Shown here one piece after another: positions 1-8,994 of a DNA stretch of 43,553 bases. The position numbers and the translations under genes were made by a program. Each line of letters starts with the position of its first letter. The stretch's first letter is position 1. The stretch spans positions 1-43,553 of the forward strand of contig PKTD01000167.1 of NCBI GenBank assembly GCA_002869315.1, written 5' to 3'. The stretch comes from Marinilabiliales bacterium (GTDB taxonomy: Bacteria; Bacteroidota; Bacteroidia; Bacteroidales; F082). The notes under the pieces are model-generated. The model was not told the origin of the DNA and did no database searches. It saw nothing but the letters and a program-made list of their open reading frames with translations.

Positions 1-764
1 AGTTCAATGCTCTCGAAGGCCAAACGGTTTGGTTTATTCTTTATACCTGCCTCTCTCAATTCTACATCCGAAACTTTTCCTGATTTCTCATGGAAAAACA
101 TAAATTCGGGGGCATGTGGTGCCGCCGGAGCAGTCATAAACTTCATATTCTTTAACTCTTCAAGGCCTTCCAGATTTTCTAATTCAGCCAAAACTTTCAA
201 CTCTTTTATTTCATCAAGACTTTCCAAATCCTTTAGCATAATCTCATGAGAAACTTCAAACTCATGATTTGCATTTTCCAGTTCTTTCTGAATGATTTCC
301 ATCTGTATGTCGATATCCTTTAATTCAGAACTCAGGTCTATAACTTTTTCATTACCATCATCATCAACCCACTTAATTATACCTTTATGATCACCAACGC
401 CGGTGGTAAATGAATATGTTTTTTCACCATCTGTATTAACTTCTATATTACCATCCTTATCTTTTATTACATATACATTTTTGCTCTTGCTAACATTACC
501 ATCTGAGTCAACACTAACTTCAATGCTTACATCCTCTCCTTTAGTATCAATGCCATATTTCTCCAGATGAATATCTTCTGAATCACCGGTAACGGTAAAA
601 GTTGTATCAAAAACAACTTTTTTACCATCTTCTACCCTTACTGTTTTTACCTTTACTTTTTTCTCCTTTTTATCAGCTTTTGCTTCCTGGGCCCTGATAG
701 GTTGAGAAACAACTATTAAACCTCCAAAAATTGCGAGTAAACTGATTGCGATTAATCTTTTCAT
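1..764 (-). CDS. Exported coiled-coil protein, 3' end outside the window
   Basis: The reverse-strand frame is open from an ATG at 764 to the window edge, giving 254 residues with no stop, so the C-terminus is missing. Residues 1-25 look like a signal peptide with cleavage after an A-Q pair. Residues 30-145 are rich in Lys, Asp and Val, consistent with beta structure. Residues 145-208 are Glu/Leu-rich and probably helical or coiled coil. A Pro/Ala segment (APAAPHAP, about 212-219) follows. The gene is divergent from the two-component system at 935-3302 and shares its putative operator. The kinase sensor domain contains a similar Pro/Ala segment (PPAPKAP), which suggests, without proving, a functional link. 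No known family was recognised. Confidence 0.8.
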   Translation of the reverse strand, partial: MKRLIAISLLAIFGGLIVVSQPIRAQEAKADKKEKKVKVKTVRVEDGKKVVFDTTFTVTGDSEDIHLEKYGIDTKGEDVSIEVSVDSDGNVSKSKNVYVIKDKDGNIEVNTDGEKTYSFTTGVGDHKGIIKWVDDDGNEKVIDLSSELKDIDIQMEIIQKELENANHEFEVSHEIMLKDLESLDEIKELKVLAELENLEGLEELKNMKFMTAPAAPHAPEFMFFHEKSGKVSDVELREAGIKNKPNRLAFESIE

Positions 765-809
765 TTTTTCTATTTTTTAGTTTAAATTCGATTACTTTTT
801 TTAACAATA

Positions 810-817
810 CAAAACTA
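810..817 (-). promoter_or_regulatory. -7 promoter element for the divergent exported protein
   Basis: The minus strand reads TAGTTTTG, an exact match to the Bacteroidota TAnnTTTG element, 46 bases upstream of the ATG at 764. No clear -33 TTTG was found, so the start may depend on the activator repeats at 839-875. Confidence 0.5.
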
Positions 818-838
818 TTTACACTAATCACTGTTTGC

Positions 839-875
839 GGTTAAGGCCGGTTAAAAAAGGTTAAAGAAAGGTTAA
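839..875. promoter_or_regulatory. Four phased GGTTAA repeats, putative response-regulator operator
   Basis: GGTTAA occurs at 839, 849, 859 and 870, a spacing of 10, 10 and 11 bases, so all copies lie on about the same face of the helix. OmpR/PhoB-family regulators bind tandem direct repeats with this phasing. The array sits between two divergent -7 elements (810-817 minus, 903-910 plus), in activator-like positions for both. That the regulator at 2598-3302 binds here is inferred from position and repeat geometry. Confidence 0.65.
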
Positions 876-902
876 AGTTGTAGTAATCAGCGAAATCCTT
901 AG

Positions 903-910
903 TACTTTTG
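903..910 (+). promoter_or_regulatory. -7 promoter element of the two-component operon
   Basis: TACTTTTG matches TAnnTTTG exactly and lies 24 bases before the kinase ATG. A TTG at 878-880 is a possible -33 element at slightly long spacing (22 bases), next to the last GGTTAA repeat. Confidence 0.55.
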
Positions 911-934
911 AAAATCGAAACTAATAAAAATTAG

Positions 935-2593
935 ATGCGTCCTCATTATAGAAACATAATAATTTTAATGTCTTTAAGCCTTTTAGGAATAATCCTTGTG
1001 CAGGCTTTATGGATAGATTATGCCATTAAAAAGGAAAAATCTGTTTTCAACAAAACTGTTTATAAGTCGCTGAAGGAAACGGTTGACAAACTGGAAAGAA
1101 AAGAAATGTTTTATTTCATGAATGAAAAAATAGAACTACCTCCAGCACCGAAAGCACCAGTCATTAATTATAAGTGGGAAAGCCAAAAACTCGACTCCTT
1201 AATAAAACTCAATAGCGATATACATAAAAAGATAAATGACAAAAACAGAAAAGTCCACACCATTAAATCAAATAATGGACAAACTGTAATTGTTGTTAGC
1301 GACTCTACTGAGAATTCAAAAGCCACTGTTAAGATAAGTGCAAACTTTGACGATGAAAATACATTTTTTGATAATGATGTGGAATTTATACTTGGTAGTG
1401 AGATTGATGCTGTAGAACATATTGCTGATTCCATTCAAAGGGTATTTGAAATACAGGCAGTTAAAGAGAAGGTTGTGGAAGAGAAAATGGAACAATTCCA
1501 GAAAAACATGGACAAATGGGTGATGGAATACAGTTTCAATAATGAAAGAGAAGAACTGCTTATAGGAAACAAGAACCTGGATACTATTTTAAGTAAGTCG
1601 CTTAAAAATAATGGCATCGACCTGGATTACCAATACCAAATACTTGAAAAAAACGAGGCTGAAAATACACTTATAAAATCCATGCCCGATACAAGTTCTG
1701 TTTTAGATTTGGAATATGAAACCCAACTATATCCCAACGATTTATTCAAAAGCAATACTTATATTAGTATAGGTTTTCCTAGTCTTAATAGTATGATTTA
1801 CAAATCATTATATTTATTGATAATAGGATCTCTCGTATTTACAACTATAATTTTATTAACTTTTGGAACCACCTTATACTATATACAAAAACAAAAGAAA
1901 ATATCTGAAGTTAAGTCTGACTTCATAAATAATATGACCCATGAGTTTAAAACTCCTATCGCTACCATAAGTCTTGCGTCATCAGCTATTGAATCGCCGA
2001 AGGTGAGCGGAAATAGTGAAAAGACCAATTATTATGTAGACATTATAAAAAAAGAGAACAAAAGAATGAACTCTCAGGTTGAGCGAGTGTTACAAATGGC
2101 TCAAATAGATAATGACGATTTCAGTTTAAATCTGGAGGAAAATGATGTGCATGATATTATCGAGAATGTTGCCAATGTCCTAAATATGAGGGCTGAAGAT
2201 AAAGAAGGAAGGATAATAACTTCCTTAAAAGCATCCTGTTATAAAATCAAAGTGGATGAAATTCATTTTGCAAATGTACTCAATAACCTCATCGACAATG
2301 CTTTGAAATACAATGATAAAAAGCCTGAGATATTAATTGAAACAAGTACCAGAAACAATAAATTTATTTTGGAAGTTTCCGATAATGGTATGGGAATGGG
2401 CAAAGAAATACAAAAGCATATTTTCGACAAATTTTATCGCCGACCAAGCGGAAATATCCATAATATTAAAGGCTTTGGCTTAGGGTTGAGTTATGTGAAG
2501 GCCATAGTGGAATCCCATGGTGGAGAAATATTTGTTAATAGTGAAGTGGGCAATGGCAGCAAATTTACCATATCTTTAATCTGTAAATCATAA
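935..2593 (+). CDS. Sensor histidine kinase of a two-component system
   Basis: A 552-residue membrane sensor kinase that should autophosphorylate and pass phosphate to the regulator encoded 4 bases downstream. One membrane helix lies at about 7-27, an extracytoplasmic sensor region at 28-290, and a second helix at about 291-315. The H box has the phospho-acceptor His336 (MTHEFKTP). The N box (NNLIDNALKYN, about 450-460), G1 (VSDNGMGMG, 481-489), F box (FDKFYR) and G2 (GFGLGL, 513-518) are all present, so the catalytic core looks complete. No obvious HAMP domain separates the second helix from the H box. The sensor region is not a recognised family and contains a PPAPKAP segment near residue 70. 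The layout resembles RprX-type kinases of Bacteroidota. Confidence 0.95.
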   Translation: MRPHYRNIIILMSLSLLGIILVQALWIDYAIKKEKSVFNKTVYKSLKETVDKLERKEMFYFMNEKIELPPAPKAPVINYKWESQKLDSLIKLNSDIHKKINDKNRKVHTIKSNNGQTVIVVSDSTENSKATVKISANFDDENTFFDNDVEFILGSEIDAVEHIADSIQRVFEIQAVKEKVVEEKMEQFQKNMDKWVMEYSFNNEREELLIGNKNLDTILSKSLKNNGIDLDYQYQILEKNEAENTLIKSMPDTSSVLDLEYETQLYPNDLFKSNTYISIGFPSLNSMIYKSLYLLIIGSLVFTTIILLTFGTTLYYIQKQKKISEVKSDFINNMTHEFKTPIATISLASSAIESPKVSGNSEKTNYYVDIIKKENKRMNSQVERVLQMAQIDNDDFSLNLEENDVHDIIENVANVLNMRAEDKEGRIITSLKASCYKIKVDEIHFANVLNNLIDNALKYNDKKPEILIETSTRNNKFILEVSDNGMGMGKEIQKHIFDKFYRRPSGNIHNIKGFGLGLSYVKAIVESHGGEIFVNSEVGNGSKFTISLICKS

Positions 2594-2597
2594 AAAA

Positions 2598-3302
2598 ATG
2601 GCTAGTTTACTATTGGTAGAAGACGACAGGAGTTTTGGTACGGTTTTAAAATCATACCTCGAACTTAGCGATTTTGATGTCGATTGGGTTGATGACGGCA
2701 AATTCGCATTTCCAAAATTTGAATCAAAAAAATATGACTTAGTAATACTGGATGTGATGCTTCCCAATGTAGATGGTTTTACTATTGCTAAGCAGATAAA
2801 AGAGAGTAATTCTGAAACTCCATTCATCTTTATTACTGCAAAAACATTAAGAGAAGACATACTTAAAGGGTATAAGTCGGGTGCCGATGATTACATTACC
2901 AAACCATTCGATACAGAGATACTGCTATTCAAAATAAAGGCAATATTAAGCCGAGGAGGTGGAAATAATCATCACATAACCGAATGCTTCAATTTTGGTA
3001 AATTTAAATTTAACCCTAAAACCAGAGTATTGAAAAATGAAGATGTGAATACAGAAAAAAATCTCTCACCTAAAGAGTCGGAATTATTAAAATTACTATT
3101 GGAACAAAAAGGCGAACCATTACCTAAAAGCCTGGCATTAAATAATATATGGGGTGATGCTAATTATTTCACCACACGTTCGATGGATGTTTATATAACT
3201 AAATTGAGAAAATATCTGGCCGATGATGAATCAATAAATATTATTACTATACACGGTTCAGGTTATAGGCTGGTTTATGGTGATGATAATAACTCTATTT
3301 AA
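2598..3302 (+). CDS. OmpR-family response regulator
   Basis: A 234-residue DNA-binding regulator, cotranscribed with the kinase. The receiver domain occupies about 1-120, with acidic residues Glu8, Asp9 and Asp10, the phospho-acceptor Asp52 (LDVMLPNVDG), Thr80 and Lys102 (TKPF), all as expected. The C-terminal half is a winged-helix domain ending in the typical VYITKLRKYL and GSGYRLVY segments, which places it in the OmpR/PhoB class. Such proteins bind tandem direct repeats as dimers, which fits the GGTTAA array at 839-875 and suggests autoregulation plus control of the divergent exported protein. Its last 8 bases overlap the read-through 3' end of the convergent RSH gene. Confidence 0.95.
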   Translation: MASLLLVEDDRSFGTVLKSYLELSDFDVDWVDDGKFAFPKFESKKYDLVILDVMLPNVDGFTIAKQIKESNSETPFIFITAKTLREDILKGYKSGADDYITKPFDTEILLFKIKAILSRGGGNNHHITECFNFGKFKFNPKTRVLKNEDVNTEKNLSPKESELLKLLLEQKGEPLPKSLALNNIWGDANYFTTRSMDVYITKLRKYLADDESINIITIHGSGYRLVYGDDNNSI

Positions 3303-5475
3303 CACGAACCACTTTTTGAACTCCATCAACTTTCAAGAGTTTAGCAATCAACTGACTTAAGTGGTCGGTGTCTTTTATCAATACGCTAAGTATTCATGAA
3401 AAATTTTTTCCCTTAGTTGTAAAGTTAATTGACCGCATATTAACTTTCAGATCGGTGGTAATGATATTTGTTATGCTTCCCACAATTCCCAGCTTATCCT
3501 CTCCTGAAACTTTTAGGTTGATATTTACAAAAGCCCCTTCCCCGTTTTTTATCCATTGAACCTGTACTAATCGATAGGGATAATTTTCTTTAAGACGTTT
3601 TGCATTGGGGCAATTATTTCTGTGAATGGTTATTCCACTGGCAATGGTAACAAAACCAAATACTTTATCACCCATAATTGGATTACAGCATTTTGCCATA
3701 CGATAATTTATATTCTTTAGGTTCTTACCAATATAAATTATATCATTTGTATCATCTGTTTTATCCGCCTGAGTCTTTAATTTTTCTTCTTTCTCTTCTC
3801 TGGCAGCAATTTCATCAGCCCTTATTTGTGTTTCATCTTTATTGATAAATTCCTGAAGCACCTTCTTAATATCCGGAATCTCAAGTTTCTCAGATGCGAT
3901 TAAATAATATAAATCAACACTGGTTTCCAGTTTATAATGTTTTACAAGCACGTTAATAAGGTCGTCTGTACTTTTAAATTTCCAATTTTTAAATTTTCTC
4001 AGCAGCAGTTCTTTACCATTTTCTGCTTCCTTATATTTATCCTCTTTGAGTTTCCTTTTTATTTTAACTCTTGCTCTTTCAGTATTTACAAAAGAGAGCC
4101 AGTCGAGTTTCGGCTTTTGATTTTTAGAAGTTATAATATCAACCTTATCACCATTTTTAAGTTCATACCTTATAGGTACTACTTTATTATTAACCTGTGC
4201 TCCCTGGCAACTGCTACCAACATCAGTATGTATTTCAAATGCAAAATCCAAAACTGTGGAGCCTGCTTTTAATTGCTTAAGGTCTCCCTTTGGAGTAAAC
4301 ACAAAAATACTTTCGTTGGCCTTACTATTTCCCGTTTTATATGCAGAATCATGCTGAATTTGTTCAGGATTTTCAAGAATATCTCTTACCTGTGTTAACC
4401 AGTCATCAGTATTTTTTCTATTCATTACCCCTTTATATGCCCAGTGAGATGCTTGTCCCTTTTCAGCAACTTCATCCATTCGTTTTGTACGAATCTGAAC
4501 CTCAACATATCTGTCGTTTTGAGATTTCACGGTTGTATGCAAAGACTCATATCCACTCGCCTTAGGAGTTGAGATCCAGTCTCGTAGACGTTTTGGGTCA
4601 GGAGAATAGAAGTTTGTTACCACCGAATAAACTCTCCAGCAATCTTCTTTTTCCTTTTTAGGCTTTTTGCTGTTTATTATTATCCTGATAGCAAACAAAT
4701 CATAAACCTGATCAAAATCAATATTTTGCCTCTTCATCTTAGCCCATATACTTGGAATAGATTTGGTTCGCCATTTAATTTCAAAGTCGAACCCTTGTGC
4801 AAACAATTCTCTTTCAAAGGGTCGAATAAAGTCTTGTATAAATACTTCTCTTTTTGCTCTTGTCTCCTGAATTTTTGTCTCAATGACCTTATAAATATCT
4901 GAATTTTCATAAAGCATTACTCTCTCTTCCAGTTCGGTTTTTATCTTATATAAACCTAAACGGTGAGCGATGGGAGTATAAATATATTTTACTTCCTGAA
5001 TGAGGGCATCTTTACGATCTCCAAGATTATCAATATTCCTCAAGTCGTTGAGATCGTGAGACAAACGAATTAGAATAACTCTAATATCATCTACCAGCGA
5101 CAAAAACAACTTACTAAAGGTTTCCGATTGAAAACTAACTCTTTCAGTTTTAAGGCTGGATACTTTAATAAATCCGTTTAATATTTCAACAATATTATCT
5201 CCAAAATCTTTTTTAAGAGTTTCGGGGCTAACTATCTTATTTATTACCAGGCCATGCAATAGGGAACATATTGCAGATGTAGGACCTAATCCTATTTCTC
5301 TAATACAAGTTTCGGCAACATCAATTACATGATCTTTGTACAGGCGATCTTTTTCATCAAGTTTAGGAGAGTATTTCTCAACATACTCCATTGCTTTCTG
5401 AATTGATTCTTTATCCTTTTTTGCAATAGGTTTACCACCTATTACCATCAAACTATCAAGTTTATCTTTCCCCAT
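3295..5475 (-). CDS. relA: RelA-type (p)ppGpp synthetase (RSH) with an in-frame TGA near its end
   Basis: A long RSH protein for the stringent response. From the ATG at 5475: a degenerate HD domain (about 45-200), the synthetase domain with RTKSIPSIWAKM (236-247), YDLFAIRI and EVQIRT (325-330), a TGS domain (about 389-450), a Cys-containing domain (MAKCCNP, 593-599) and an ACT domain. In the HD domain the usual LLHDxxED is LLHGLVIN, so the metal-binding Asp is lost and hydrolase activity is unlikely: a synthetase-only, RelA-like enzyme. Codon 694 (3394-3396) is TGA; beyond it 32 in-frame residues complete the ACT domain to a TAG at 3295. The start at 5475 is preferred over the ATG at 5532 because a -7 element lies between them. 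Confidence 0.9.
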
Positions 5476-5510
5476 ATTTACTAAGAGTGACCCGCACTCG
5501 TTACGGTTAG

Positions 5511-5518
5511 CAAAAATA
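5511..5518 (-). promoter_or_regulatory. -7 promoter element of the RSH gene
   Basis: The minus strand reads TATTTTTG, an exact TAnnTTTG match 35 bases before the ATG at 5475. It lies downstream of the longer-frame ATG at 5532, which also abuts a terminator U-tract, so translation from 5532 is unlikely. Confidence 0.6.
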
Positions 5519-5532
5519 ATTATTTTAATCAC

Positions 5533-5568
5533 AAAAAAAACCGCCCTGGAAAAACGTCCCGGGCGGTT
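5533..5568 (-). terminator. Intrinsic terminator of the clpS-nfeD-floA operon
   Basis: On the minus strand AACCGCCC (5568-5561) pairs with GGGCGGTT (5546-5539), with two further G-C pairs after a mismatch, followed by a run of eight T. It begins 24 bases after the floA stop and ends the operon before the RSH promoter. Confidence 0.85.
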
Positions 5569-5592
5569 CTTTATTTCTTTTTGTCAGAAGAT

Positions 5593-6582
5593 TTAACTTT
5601 CTTTATCACCCTCTGTCATACCGGGATCTTCACTAATGGAATCTCTCATCTTTGTATCTGCCTGAATATTCTGGAATTTATAATAATCCATAATACCCAA
5701 ATTGCCACTACGGAATGAATCTGCAATTGCCATAGGTATCTGTGCTTCTGCCTGAATAACATTTGCTTTTGCTTCCTGTGCTTTGGCTTTCATTTCCTGC
5801 TCCTCAGCAACCGCCATAGCTCTTCTTTCCTCGGCTTTAGCCTGAGCAATATTCTTATCTGCATTAGCCTGATCCATCTGAAGTACAGCACCAATATTTT
5901 TCCCTATATCAATGTCTGCAATATCAATTGATAGAATTTCAAATGCTGTTCCCGAATCCAATCCTTTATCTAATACAACTCTTGAAATTGAATCCGGATT
6001 TTCAAGTACAGCCTTATGTGAATCGGCAGAACCAATAGAAGAAACAATACCTTCACCAACACGTGCTAAAACTGTTTCTTCACCTGCGCCACCAACTAAC
6101 TGCTGGATATTTGCTCTTACTGTTACCCTTGCCATAGCAATTAACTGAATACCATCCTTAGCCACTGCTGCAACTTTTTTAGTATCAATAACTTTTGGAT
6201 TAACAGACATCTGAACTGCCTCCAAAACATCACGACCGGCAAGATCAATTGCAGTTGCAGTCTGGAAGTCTAACTCCATATTTGCCTTATCGGCAGAAAT
6301 CAAAGCATTTACCACCTGTTGTACTCTACCTCCTGCAAGGAAGTGAGCTTCTAAATCATCTCGTTTTAGAATAATGCCCGCTTTAGTGGCACCAATCATA
6401 CTATTTACAATTACTCTTGGTGGCACTCTACGCCATCTCATAAGCACCAATTGTAGTAAGTTTATTCTAACACCTGAAACAAGTGCTGTAAACCATAAAC
6501 CAACTGGAATGAAGTAAAAAATTAACCATAAGAAAAATATGGCAGCTACTCCAATTGCTATTATTACATACATTTCATTCAT
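5593..6582 (-). CDS. floA: Flotillin-like membrane protein FloA
   Basis: A 329-residue homologue of the bacterial flotillin FloA (YqfA/UPF0365), a scaffold of functional membrane microdomains. A short hydrophobic N-terminus (about 5-45) is followed by a PHB/SPFH-like domain ([30 protein letters not shown]) and an Ala/Glu/Gln-rich helical stretch (about 235-285) typical of flotillin oligomerisation regions. Length and order match the family. It follows the NfeD-like gene by 1 base, a pairing common for flotillins, and is the last gene of an operon that begins with clpS. A terminator follows it. Confidence 0.93.
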   Translation of the reverse strand: MNEMYVIIAIGVAAIFFLWLIFYFIPVGLWFTALVSGVRINLLQLVLMRWRRVPPRVIVNSMIGATKAGIILKRDDLEAHFLAGGRVQQVVNALISADKANMELDFQTATAIDLAGRDVLEAVQMSVNPKVIDTKKVAAVAKDGIQLIAMARVTVRANIQQLVGGAGEETVLARVGEGIVSSIGSADSHKAVLENPDSISRVVLDKGLDSGTAFEILSIDIADIDIGKNIGAVLQMDQANADKNIAQAKAEERRAMAVAEEQEMKAKAQEAKANVIQAEAQIPMAIADSFRSGNLGIMDYYKFQNIQADTKMRDSISEDPGMTEGDKES

Positions 6583-6583
6583 A

Positions 6584-7051
6584 TCACTTCTGTATTTGTT
6601 TTATATATACTTTATTTCCTTTAACTTTAAAAACTTCAATATCAGTACCCTCATCGATAAATTCAGATTGGGCGCTTACTTCTATATATTCACCATTTAT
6701 TAATGCCTTACCCATTGGAACACATCTACTAATAGTTACTCCCTTTTCACCCACCTTAATAGTTTGGGAGTTCACAAGATTAACTTTACCCGTATTTTGG
6801 GTTTTTAGCATTGCCATATTCCAGGTTTTTGACCTTACAGCTAATACTACTCCCACTACATTAATTCCAATAGTAGAAAGCAAAACAATATTACCTTCCA
6901 TTGTCCCAATGTTGGTATACGACATCCAGACACCTGCTGCCATCAGCCCGAAACCAACCAAACCAACTACTCCGGCTCCCGGAATAACAAGTATTTCAAG
7001 AACTAATAAAATTAGTCCAATTAATATTAGCGAAATTATAATCCACCACAT
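6584..7051 (-). CDS. NfeD-family membrane protein (short form)
   Basis: A 155-residue protein with hydrophobic helices at about 3-20, 27-45 and 55-72, followed by a C-terminal soluble domain (about 90-152) of the OB-fold type found in NfeD proteins ([28 protein letters not shown]). It lacks the ClpP-like serine protease domain of long NfeD proteins, so it is the short class that partners with flotillins. It starts 3 bases after clpS and ends 1 base before floA, so the three genes are certainly cotranscribed. It probably acts with FloA in membrane organisation. Confidence 0.9.
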   Translation of the reverse strand: MWWIIISLILIGLILLVLEILVIPGAGVVGLVGFGLMAAGVWMSYTNIGTMEGNIVLLSTIGINVVGVVLAVRSKTWNMAMLKTQNTGKVNLVNSQTIKVGEKGVTISRCVPMGKALINGEYIEVSAQSEFIDEGTDIEVFKVKGNKVYIKQIQK

Positions 7052-7054
7052 AAC

Positions 7055-7327
7055 TTATTGTATTTCAACTGTTAACTCACGGTTTGACAATTCAAGATGA
7101 TAGGGTTTTAATTCATTAAATGTACCCGACTTAACGGAACACTTACCTTTATAATGTGCTATCATAGCACAGTTTTCAGCTTGCATAGGATCATGCTCAC
7201 ATACCTCTATCAAAGAATCAATAACAAAATCAAAGGTGTTTACTTCATCATTATAAAGAACCAGTTTCCTGTGTTCTTCCTCTTTGAGATCGTTATTCCC
7301 TATGGGCTGTTTCTTTTCTTTAAGCAT
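7055..7327 (-). CDS. clpS: ATP-dependent Clp protease adaptor ClpS
   Basis: A 90-residue ClpS: the core LVLYNDEVNTFDFVIDSL, the AMIAHYKGKC segment and a C-terminal ELTVEI strand fit the family, which delivers N-degron substrates to ClpAP. The frame extends upstream to 7354, but an exact -7 promoter element at 7352-7359 overlaps that start, so the ATG at 7327 is the likely one. It heads the operon with nfeD and floA. No clpA is in the window. Confidence 0.9.
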   Translation of the reverse strand: MLKEKKQPIGNNDLKEEEHRKLVLYNDEVNTFDFVIDSLIEVCEHDPMQAENCAMIAHYKGKCSVKSGTFNELKPYHLELSNRELTVEIQ

Positions 7328-7351
7328 GAATCCAATTATTATCAGACCAAA

Positions 7352-7359
7352 CAAAGTTA
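7352..7359 (-). promoter_or_regulatory. -7 promoter element of the clpS-nfeD-floA operon
   Basis: The minus strand reads TAACTTTG, an exact TAnnTTTG match 24 bases upstream of the clpS ATG at 7327. Confidence 0.55.
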
Positions 7360-7416
7360 GAATAATTTTTTGTTGTGCATCATTTAAAACAATAAATTTT
7401 GTGAAATTGAATTATT

Positions 7417-7424
7417 TACATTTG
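7417..7424 (+). promoter_or_regulatory. -7 promoter element of the NUDIX gene, possibly leaderless
   Basis: TACATTTG matches TAnnTTTG, but only 4 bases separate it from the ATG at 7429. The predicted transcription start would coincide with the start codon. A TTTTG at 7397-7401 is a weak -33 candidate at short spacing. Confidence 0.45.
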
Positions 7425-7428
7425 CAGC

Positions 7429-8082
7429 ATGAATAAGTTTCTATTATTTAAAGACAAACTAAAAACATCTTTACAAAATTTGCCGGGTATCGAGGCTCAG
7501 TTAAAAATGGCTCCTATTACCCGATTACAAGAACTACAGAAACAAAGAAATAGTGCAAAACCCCGAAAAAGTGCCGTACTCGTTTTGTTTTATCCTTATA
7601 AGGAGAAACTAATGTTGGTATTAATGAAGCGCACTGATGATAATACAGTTCATAGCGGACAAATATCGTTTCCCGGAGGCAAGTATGAAAAGCAAGATAA
7701 AAACTTGCAGGAGACTGCCCTTAGAGAAGCAAACGAAGAAATGGGAATTATTCCTGAAAAAGTTGAAATAATTGGAGAACTCAGTAAACTATATATTCCC
7801 CCCAGTAATTTTGAAGTATTTCCATATGTTGGCTTCACAGCCGAAAGACCAGATTTTATTGCCAACAAAATTGAAGTAGCTAGAATAATCGAAACAGAGG
7901 TGAATATTCTTTTAAATCCTGCAACCTTTACAAAAAAAGATATCAATCACCGAAACGGTAGTTTGGTAAATGTACCCTGTTATTATTTTGATAATAATTT
8001 GATTTGGGGTGCTACGGCTATGTTAATTAGTGAGTTGACTATGATAATTAACAATGATTATAATGAAGTTTTCAATAATTAA
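7429..8082 (+). CDS. NUDIX hydrolase, CoA pyrophosphatase-like
   Basis: A 217-residue NUDIX hydrolase. The segment KRTDDNTVHSGQISFPGG is the signature upstream of the NUDIX box in CoA pyrophosphatases (NudL/PCD1 type), and the box follows with ALREANEEMGI, carrying the metal-binding REANEE core. The predicted reaction is hydrolysis of CoA or acyl-CoA to 3',5'-ADP and phosphopantetheine, which would also clear oxidised CoA. The N-terminal leader (LPGIEAQLKMAP) fits the subfamily and supports the start. The gene overlaps the convergent SDR gene by 4 bases. Confidence 0.88.
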   Translation: MNKFLLFKDKLKTSLQNLPGIEAQLKMAPITRLQELQKQRNSAKPRKSAVLVLFYPYKEKLMLVLMKRTDDNTVHSGQISFPGGKYEKQDKNLQETALREANEEMGIIPEKVEIIGELSKLYIPPSNFEVFPYVGFTAERPDFIANKIEVARIIETEVNILLNPATFTKKDINHRNGSLVNVPCYYFDNNLIWGATAMLISELTMIINNDYNEVFNN

Positions 8083-8990
8083 ATATTGATTTCTCTTAAG
8101 TAATCAGATAAATTGTTGTATTTAAACTCAAACTCCTCATCAATAATTTTTTGCGAAGAAACCCTTTTACCAAAAAGTAATATATCTGCCATTTCACCAT
8201 ATAAAACTTTGAATACTAAGGATGGTACAGCAGGCATGAAAAATGGTTTCCCCAACGATTTCGCCAATTGCCTCATAAACTCCCTATTGTTGACAAACTC
8301 AGGAGCAACAGCATTGAAAACGGAGTTTAAACTTTCATTTTCAATTACGAAATGAAACATTCTCACCAGATCCTCAATTGCAATCCATGGCATATTTTGT
8401 TTTCCGCTTCCCAGAGGAGATCCAATACCCAGTTTTACCGGCATTGCCATTTTAGAAAGTGCACCTCCATTTTCACCTAATACTATTCCTATCCGTAGCA
8501 TATTGGTTCTGATACCTAAATCACGAATCTTCTTTACTTTATTCTCCCATTTTACAACTACCTGAGCAAGAAAATCTTTTCCAGGCTCTGAAGTTTCATC
8601 ACATAATGTATCGGAATCGTCATGACCGTAATATCCTACTGCTGAAGCAGATAAAAACAGCTCTGGTTTTTTAGAGGATTTTTTTACTGCATTGTAGAGC
8701 AAGTCTGTAGTCTTAAGTCTGCTATCTAATATTGCATTCTTTCTGGATTCGGTCCATCGCCCACCGGCAACACTTTCGCCTGCCAGATGTATTATAATAT
8801 CAGCAAACTCTATTGCTCCTTCCTCAAGAAAATCTTCCTTATAATCCCATCTAAAAGATTTTACTCCTGCTATATTATCCCTGCGGCTCAAAACAGCGAT
8901 ATTATAGCCCTTAACCGATAAAAACTCACTTAAAGCCTTACCAATAAATCCACTTCCTCCGCTAATCAGAATATTTTTTTTCTTTGCCAT
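8079..8990 (-). CDS. TIGR01777-family NAD-dependent epimerase/SDR protein
   Basis: A 303-residue extended short-chain dehydrogenase-like protein. The nucleotide-binding GGSGFIG lies at about residues 9-15. HLAGESVAGGRWTESRK, SASAVGYYG and GIVLGENGGALSKM are characteristic of the TIGR01777/SulA-like (YfcH) family. The C-terminal region (NREFMRQLAKSLGKP) is the DUF1731-like tail. The substrate is unknown. It starts 4 bases after the MarR gene stop and is therefore cotranscribed with it. Confidence 0.9.
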   Translation of the reverse strand: MAKKKNILISGGSGFIGKALSEFLSVKGYNIAVLSRRDNIAGVKSFRWDYKEDFLEEGAIEFADIIIHLAGESVAGGRWTESRKNAILDSRLKTTDLLYNAVKKSSKKPELFLSASAVGYYGHDDSDTLCDETSEPGKDFLAQVVVKWENKVKKIRDLGIRTNMLRIGIVLGENGGALSKMAMPVKLGIGSPLGSGKQNMPWIAIEDLVRMFHFVIENESLNSVFNAVAPEFVNNREFMRQLAKSLGKPFFMPAVPSLVFKVLYGEMADILLFGKRVSSQKIIDEEFEFKYNNLSDYLREINI

Positions 8991-8994
8991 ATTA

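Noticed and set aside
6555-7100. 181-residue plus-strand reading frame
   Set aside because: It lies antisense to the well-supported floA and nfeD genes and is Thr/Pro/Ile-rich as expected of a reversed membrane-protein frame.
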